From an uncultured Colwellia sp. (GTDB taxonomy: Bacteria > Pseudomonadota > Gammaproteobacteria > Enterobacterales > Alteromonadaceae), in contig CAJWZC010000029.1 in assembly GCA_913049915.1 (NCBI GenBank), forward strand, positions 1 through 39,584: 39,584 bases of DNA. The letters are read 5' to 3'. The notes under the pieces are model-generated. The model saw only the letters and a list, made by a program, of their open reading frames with translations, had not been told where the DNA came from and did not search any database. Of this stretch, positions 36,225 through 39,584 are shown piece by piece. Numbering within the stretch: the first letter of the stretch is position 1; each line of letters starts with the position of its first letter. The position numbers and the translations under genes were made by a program.

Positions 36225-39200
36225 TTAACTTGAAGTTAATTCTTTCTCCGTTACAGCGCCTTCAACTGGGTTTTTATTTTTATTACGAGAAAATACCTTT
36301 TTTATATCTTCGATAATTAGATACAAACTTGGTATTAATACTAAAGTCACCACTGTGGCAAACAGCACGCCAAAGGATAATGATACCGCCATAGGGATCA
36401 CTATTTGTGCTTGGGCACTTGTTTCAAAGAAAATAATAGGAACTAGGCCAATAAAAGTCGTTATTGAAGTTAACATGATGGCACGAAAACGCTTAGTTCC
36501 AGCATGTATTACCGCATCTTTCAAGCGCTCTCCACGCTGTCTTGCTTTGTTGACAAAATCAACCATCACCAAGGAATCATTTACCACAACGCCTGATGCC
36601 GCGGCAATACCAAACATCGATAACACACTTAAATCCAAGCCTAAGATCATATGACCAAATACCGCACCAATAACGCCAAAAGGGATGACGGTTAAGATCA
36701 TAAATGCTTGAGAGTATGACTTTAACGGTATAGCCAGAAGCGAAAATATAACCATAATCGAAATCATTAGATCGCGAATTTGTTCTGCTGCACCGTCCAT
36801 TTCTTCCTGAATTCGACCAGACACCTCACTTTTTACCAACGGATACTTTCTAAGTAGCTTAGGAATAAAATTATCACGAACATCTTTAGCGACTTCAAAA
36901 GGCTCTACCTGCTCCGCATCAACAGATGCCCACACATTAATAGTACGATTACCATTTTCACGACGAATACGAGTAACACCATTGGTCAAATTAATTTCAG
37001 CTAACTCAGATAAAGGCAATTGTGCACCATTAGGCGCCTGGATCATAACGTCATCAACATGACTAACACTGCTGCGTTGCTCAAGTGGATAACGCACCAT
37101 AACCTTAACTTCTTCGCTATCACGTAAAATACGCTGCGCTTCCAAGCCATAAAAGCTATAACTGACTTGCGAAGCAATATCTTGTAGAGTTAAACCTAAG
37201 CTATAGGCTAGGGGTTTTAATGAGAACTGTACTTCTTTAGCACTAGTTTGACGAGAGTCATTAACATCACCAATTCCTTTAAGCGAATTAAGTTTGAGTT
37301 TCAGCTCTTGTGCTGCTTCCATTAATTGTGCATCATCCTGACTTTCTAATCTAAAGGCTATATCACCATCATCACGACCACCACCAAATAAATTGTCACT
37401 AATAGTTAGCGACTTAACACCTGGGTAATCAGGAATTGCTTTACGCCATAAATCGGCTAGTTCAAAAGTGTTGATAGCTCTATCTTTTGGAATAACTAGC
37501 TTAACCATTACTTGACCATTAGTTCTACTACGTAACTCAACTTGCATATCGGAGATCATTGAATTTCCATACTGCTTTTCAATATCCTGGTCTATTTTAT
37601 GAATAATACTTTCAATATTTAGTAAGGTATTTAAAGTAGATTTTTCTGAAGCATCTATGTTCATTTCGACATTGATACGAGGAAAATCATGAGGGATTTT
37701 AGGCTGACCAACATAACGTACTAAACCACCACCAAATAAACCGGCGCTCAGCAACATCAAACTAATAAAAAACATCAGTACTGCATATCGATATTCAATA
37801 AACTTTATTAAAGCTGGGCGATAAACATTTTCGATGAAGTTTTTTAACTTAGTATCAATCCAGGTACGAAGTCTATCCAGAGGGTTCTTAGGATTAAACT
37901 TTTTCACCTTCATTTTAACTAAATGTGCCGGTAAAATAAGTTTGGATTCGATTAGAGAGAATATCAGACATAAAACTACCACCCCGCCAATCGCTTTACC
38001 AAACGCTGAAGATGGTCCTTCACCAAAGAGGAAAGGTAAAAACACAGCAATAGTAGTTAGTACACCAAAGGTTGCTGGCATAGCGACACGTTTAATACCA
38101 CGAATAACATTGTCAGTAGTATGACCGTGCTCTTCTATTTCATCATGAGCACTTTCTCCCATAACAATGGCATCATCAACAACAATGCCCAAGACTAATA
38201 TAAATGCAAATAAGCTAATAACATTGATAGTGACACCAATAAATTCCATTGGCATAAATAATAAAGTACCTAAGAAACATACTGGTAAACCAATCATTAC
38301 CCAAAAAGCTAAGCGTACCCGTAAAAAGAGGGCTAACATCAAAAAGACTAATACAGCACCACTTTTCATGTTGTCTAGCATCATATTCAAACGGCCATTG
38401 AGGTAATATGTTAAATCAACCCAGGTTTCCAGCTTGATACCTGGAGGTAAAACCAATGCTTTCTCATCAACATATTTATTCATAATATCGGCAATTTTTG
38501 TAATACTTTGATTCTCTGAGGCACCGATAAAAATAGTGATTGAATTTTCGCCATTAAATTTAGAGTACTGCAACCCTTCTTCGAAACCATCATTGATGCT
38601 AGCCACCTCTCCTAGCATGACTTTGGTGCCATCTTCTAAAGTAACAACAGGAATTTGTGCAAATTCATAGCCACGATAGGCTTGGTTTTCTACACGTAAG
38701 TTGATATATCCATTGGCAGAACGTATCTGTCCCGCTGACATGTTGCTGGAAAAGCTGCGTACCGCGTTAGCAACATCTCTGAAACTTAAGCCGTATTCAC
38801 GTAATTTATCTTTACTTACTTCAACTGATATTTCATAAGCTAAGCCACTATATAGCTCAGAAATACTGATGCCTGGTAATTGTTGTATTTCATTATGAAT
38901 TTTACGACCTAGCTCTTTCAGCTCACCATTAGTTAAATCACCATAGAGCGAAATATACATCACCTCTTGACGAAATTTATCTCGTTCGACCTTGATTCGC
39001 TCCATGCCTTCAGGAAAACTTGGAATAGCGTCAATAGCTGATTTTACCTCTTCCAATACAACTTGTGGATCATAATCAAGTTCAACTTCAAACCAGCCGT
39101 TAGAGTAATTTCGATTAGAATATGTTATTACTCGCTTAAGACCTTGCACTGATTTAAGTGCTTCCTCAATCTTAATGGTAATGCCTTCTTCAACTTCTTG

Positions 39201-39449
39201 TGGTGCGGCTCCAGGATATGGTGCTGCATATGAAATCCAGTTAAACTCTAGCTGGGGAAACATTTGTTTATTAATAGTTAGTGCCGTTAAACCGCCACCA
39301 ATTAAGATAAAAACCATAAGTAAATTAGCCGCAATAGTATTACGTGCAAACCAGGCAATAATACCTTTATTTGTATCTATATCATCATGTGGACGATTTA
39401 AGTTCTCACTATCTTTGTTTTCATTACTTATCAAATCATTAGAACTCAT
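36225..39449 (-). CDS. RND efflux transporter permease subunit (AcrB-like)
   Basis: Inner-membrane proton-driven pump of the resistance-nodulation-division superfamily, working with a periplasmic adaptor and an outer-membrane channel. The first membrane helix follows a hydrophilic 30-residue tail (about 35-60). Two large periplasmic loops flank helices 2-6 and 8-12. The proton-relay aspartate pair is Asp425-Asp426 in GIVVDDAIVMGE, and the second-half counterpart is SGVVVNDSLVMVDF. The length of 1074 residues is normal. I use ATG 39449, with AGGAG upstream; GTG 39452 is one codon earlier. The adaptor gene ends 2 bp upstream, so the two are an operon. Substrate class is not clear from sequence. 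Confidence 0.93.
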   Translation of the reverse strand: MSSNDLISNENKDSENLNRPHDDIDTNKGIIAWFARNTIAANLLMVFILIGGGLTALTINKQMFPQLEFNWISYAAPYPGAAPQEVEEGITIKIEEALKSVQGLKRVITYSNRNYSNGWFEVELDYDPQVVLEEVKSAIDAIPSFPEGMERIKVERDKFRQEVMYISLYGDLTNGELKELGRKIHNEIQQLPGISISELYSGLAYEISVEVSKDKLREYGLSFRDVANAVRSFSSNMSAGQIRSANGYINLRVENQAYRGYEFAQIPVVTLEDGTKVMLGEVASINDGFEEGLQYSKFNGENSITIFIGASENQSITKIADIMNKYVDEKALVLPPGIKLETWVDLTYYLNGRLNMMLDNMKSGAVLVFLMLALFLRVRLAFWVMIGLPVCFLGTLLFMPMEFIGVTINVISLFAFILVLGIVVDDAIVMGESAHDEIEEHGHTTDNVIRGIKRVAMPATFGVLTTIAVFLPFLFGEGPSSAFGKAIGGVVVLCLIFSLIESKLILPAHLVKMKVKKFNPKNPLDRLRTWIDTKLKNFIENVYRPALIKFIEYRYAVLMFFISLMLLSAGLFGGGLVRYVGQPKIPHDFPRINVEMNIDASEKSTLNTLLNIESIIHKIDQDIEKQYGNSMISDMQVELRSRTNGQVMVKLVIPKDRAINTFELADLWRKAIPDYPGVKSLTISDNLFGGGRDDGDIAFRLESQDDAQLMEAAQELKLKLNSLKGIGDVNDSRQTSAKEVQFSLKPLAYSLGLTLQDIASQVSYSFYGLEAQRILRDSEEVKVMVRYPLEQRSSVSHVDDVMIQAPNGAQLPLSELAEINLTNGVTRIRRENGNRTINVWASVDAEQVEPFEVAKDVRDNFIPKLLRKYPLVKSEVSGRIQEEMDGAAEQIRDLMISIMVIFSLLAIPLKSYSQAFMILTVIPFGVIGAVFGHMILGLDLSVLSMFGIAAASGVVVNDSLVMVDFVNKARQRGERLKDAVIHAGTKRFRAIMLTSITTFIGLVPIIFFETSAQAQIVIPMAVSLSFGVLFATVVTLVLIPSLYLIIEDIKKVFSRNKNKNPVEGAVTEKELTSS

Positions 39450-39451
39450 CA

Positions 39452-39584
39452 CTATTCTCCTGACTCTATATTACTCGCTATTTGAGCTTCACTTTGCTCA
39501 GCTTCGACGTCTGTTTCTTCTAATTGCAGAGCATCAGCGGCTACAGCTAATTTCATACCATCTACAGGATAATCTAGCGCCGAT
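39452..39584 (-). CDS. RND periplasmic adaptor (membrane fusion) subunit, C-terminal end only
   Basis: The minus-strand frame running in from the right edge reads SALDYPVDGMKLAVAADALQ, followed by an acidic tail and TAG (39454-39452). The YPVDGMKL stretch resembles the last beta strands of HlyD/AcrA-type adaptors, where a VDGM-like turn is common. It lies directly upstream of the pump gene, the standard order. Only about 44 residues are visible. The tail, rich in Glu and Ala, is longer than in many adaptors. Confidence 0.8.
   Translation of the reverse strand, partial: SALDYPVDGMKLAVAADALQLEETDVEAEQSEAQIASNIESGE

Overview
The window is an AT-rich piece of a gammaproteobacterial chromosome. 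It most resembles a psychrophilic or marine member of the Alteromonadales, close to Colwellia. That placement is inference from protein style, gene order (pilC-pilD-coaE-zapD-yacG facing mutT-secA, then the complete dcw cluster) and a Colwellia-like interspersed hairpin repeat; no database search was possible. No rRNA, tRNA, CRISPR array, transposase or prophage gene was seen.

Layout. (1) 1-2902, plus strand: the last codons of pilC, then pilD (type IV prepilin peptidase), coaE, zapD and yacG. (2) 3033-7464, minus strand: mutT, secA and an M23 peptidase. A 352-bp secA leader holds two strong hairpins and no convincing secretion-monitor peptide. (3) 7534-8040, plus strand: a DciA-type helicase loader, convergent with lpxC. 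(4) 8110-27119, minus strand: the division and cell wall cluster, transcribed mraZ-rsmH-ftsL-ftsI-murE-murF-mraY-murD-ftsW-murG-murC-ddl-ftsQ-ftsA-ftsZ-lpxC. Many joints are translationally coupled by TAATG, ATGA or longer overlaps. A likely sigma-70 promoter and a three-repeat MraZ operator lie just upstream. (5) 27495-29303, minus strand: a large acyl-CoA dehydrogenase. (6) 29523-30683, plus strand: an exported transglutaminase-like protein of unknown role. (7) 30753-31682, minus strand: a YfeX-like Dyp-type peroxidase. (8) 31780-35638, minus strand: a TPR-containing hybrid histidine kinase followed 7 nt later by a membrane-anchored coiled-coil protein, a possible signalling pair. (9) 36225-39584, minus strand: an RND pump and the end of its periplasmic adaptor.

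How the genes work together. The core is one long transcription unit that makes UDP-MurNAc-pentapeptide (MurC, D, E, F, Ddl), lipid I and II (MraY, MurG), the septal machinery (FtsW, FtsI, FtsL, FtsQ, FtsA, FtsZ) and the committed lipid A step (LpxC). Export (SecA), nucleotide-pool cleaning (MutT), replication-helicase loading (DciA), gyrase control (YacG), Z-ring bundling (ZapD) and CoA synthesis (CoaE) flank it. The region after 27.4 kb is accessory.

The least explained parts are the transglutaminase-like ORF, the kinase and anchored coiled-coil pair, and several strong inverted repeats. No clearly new multi-gene system is evident.
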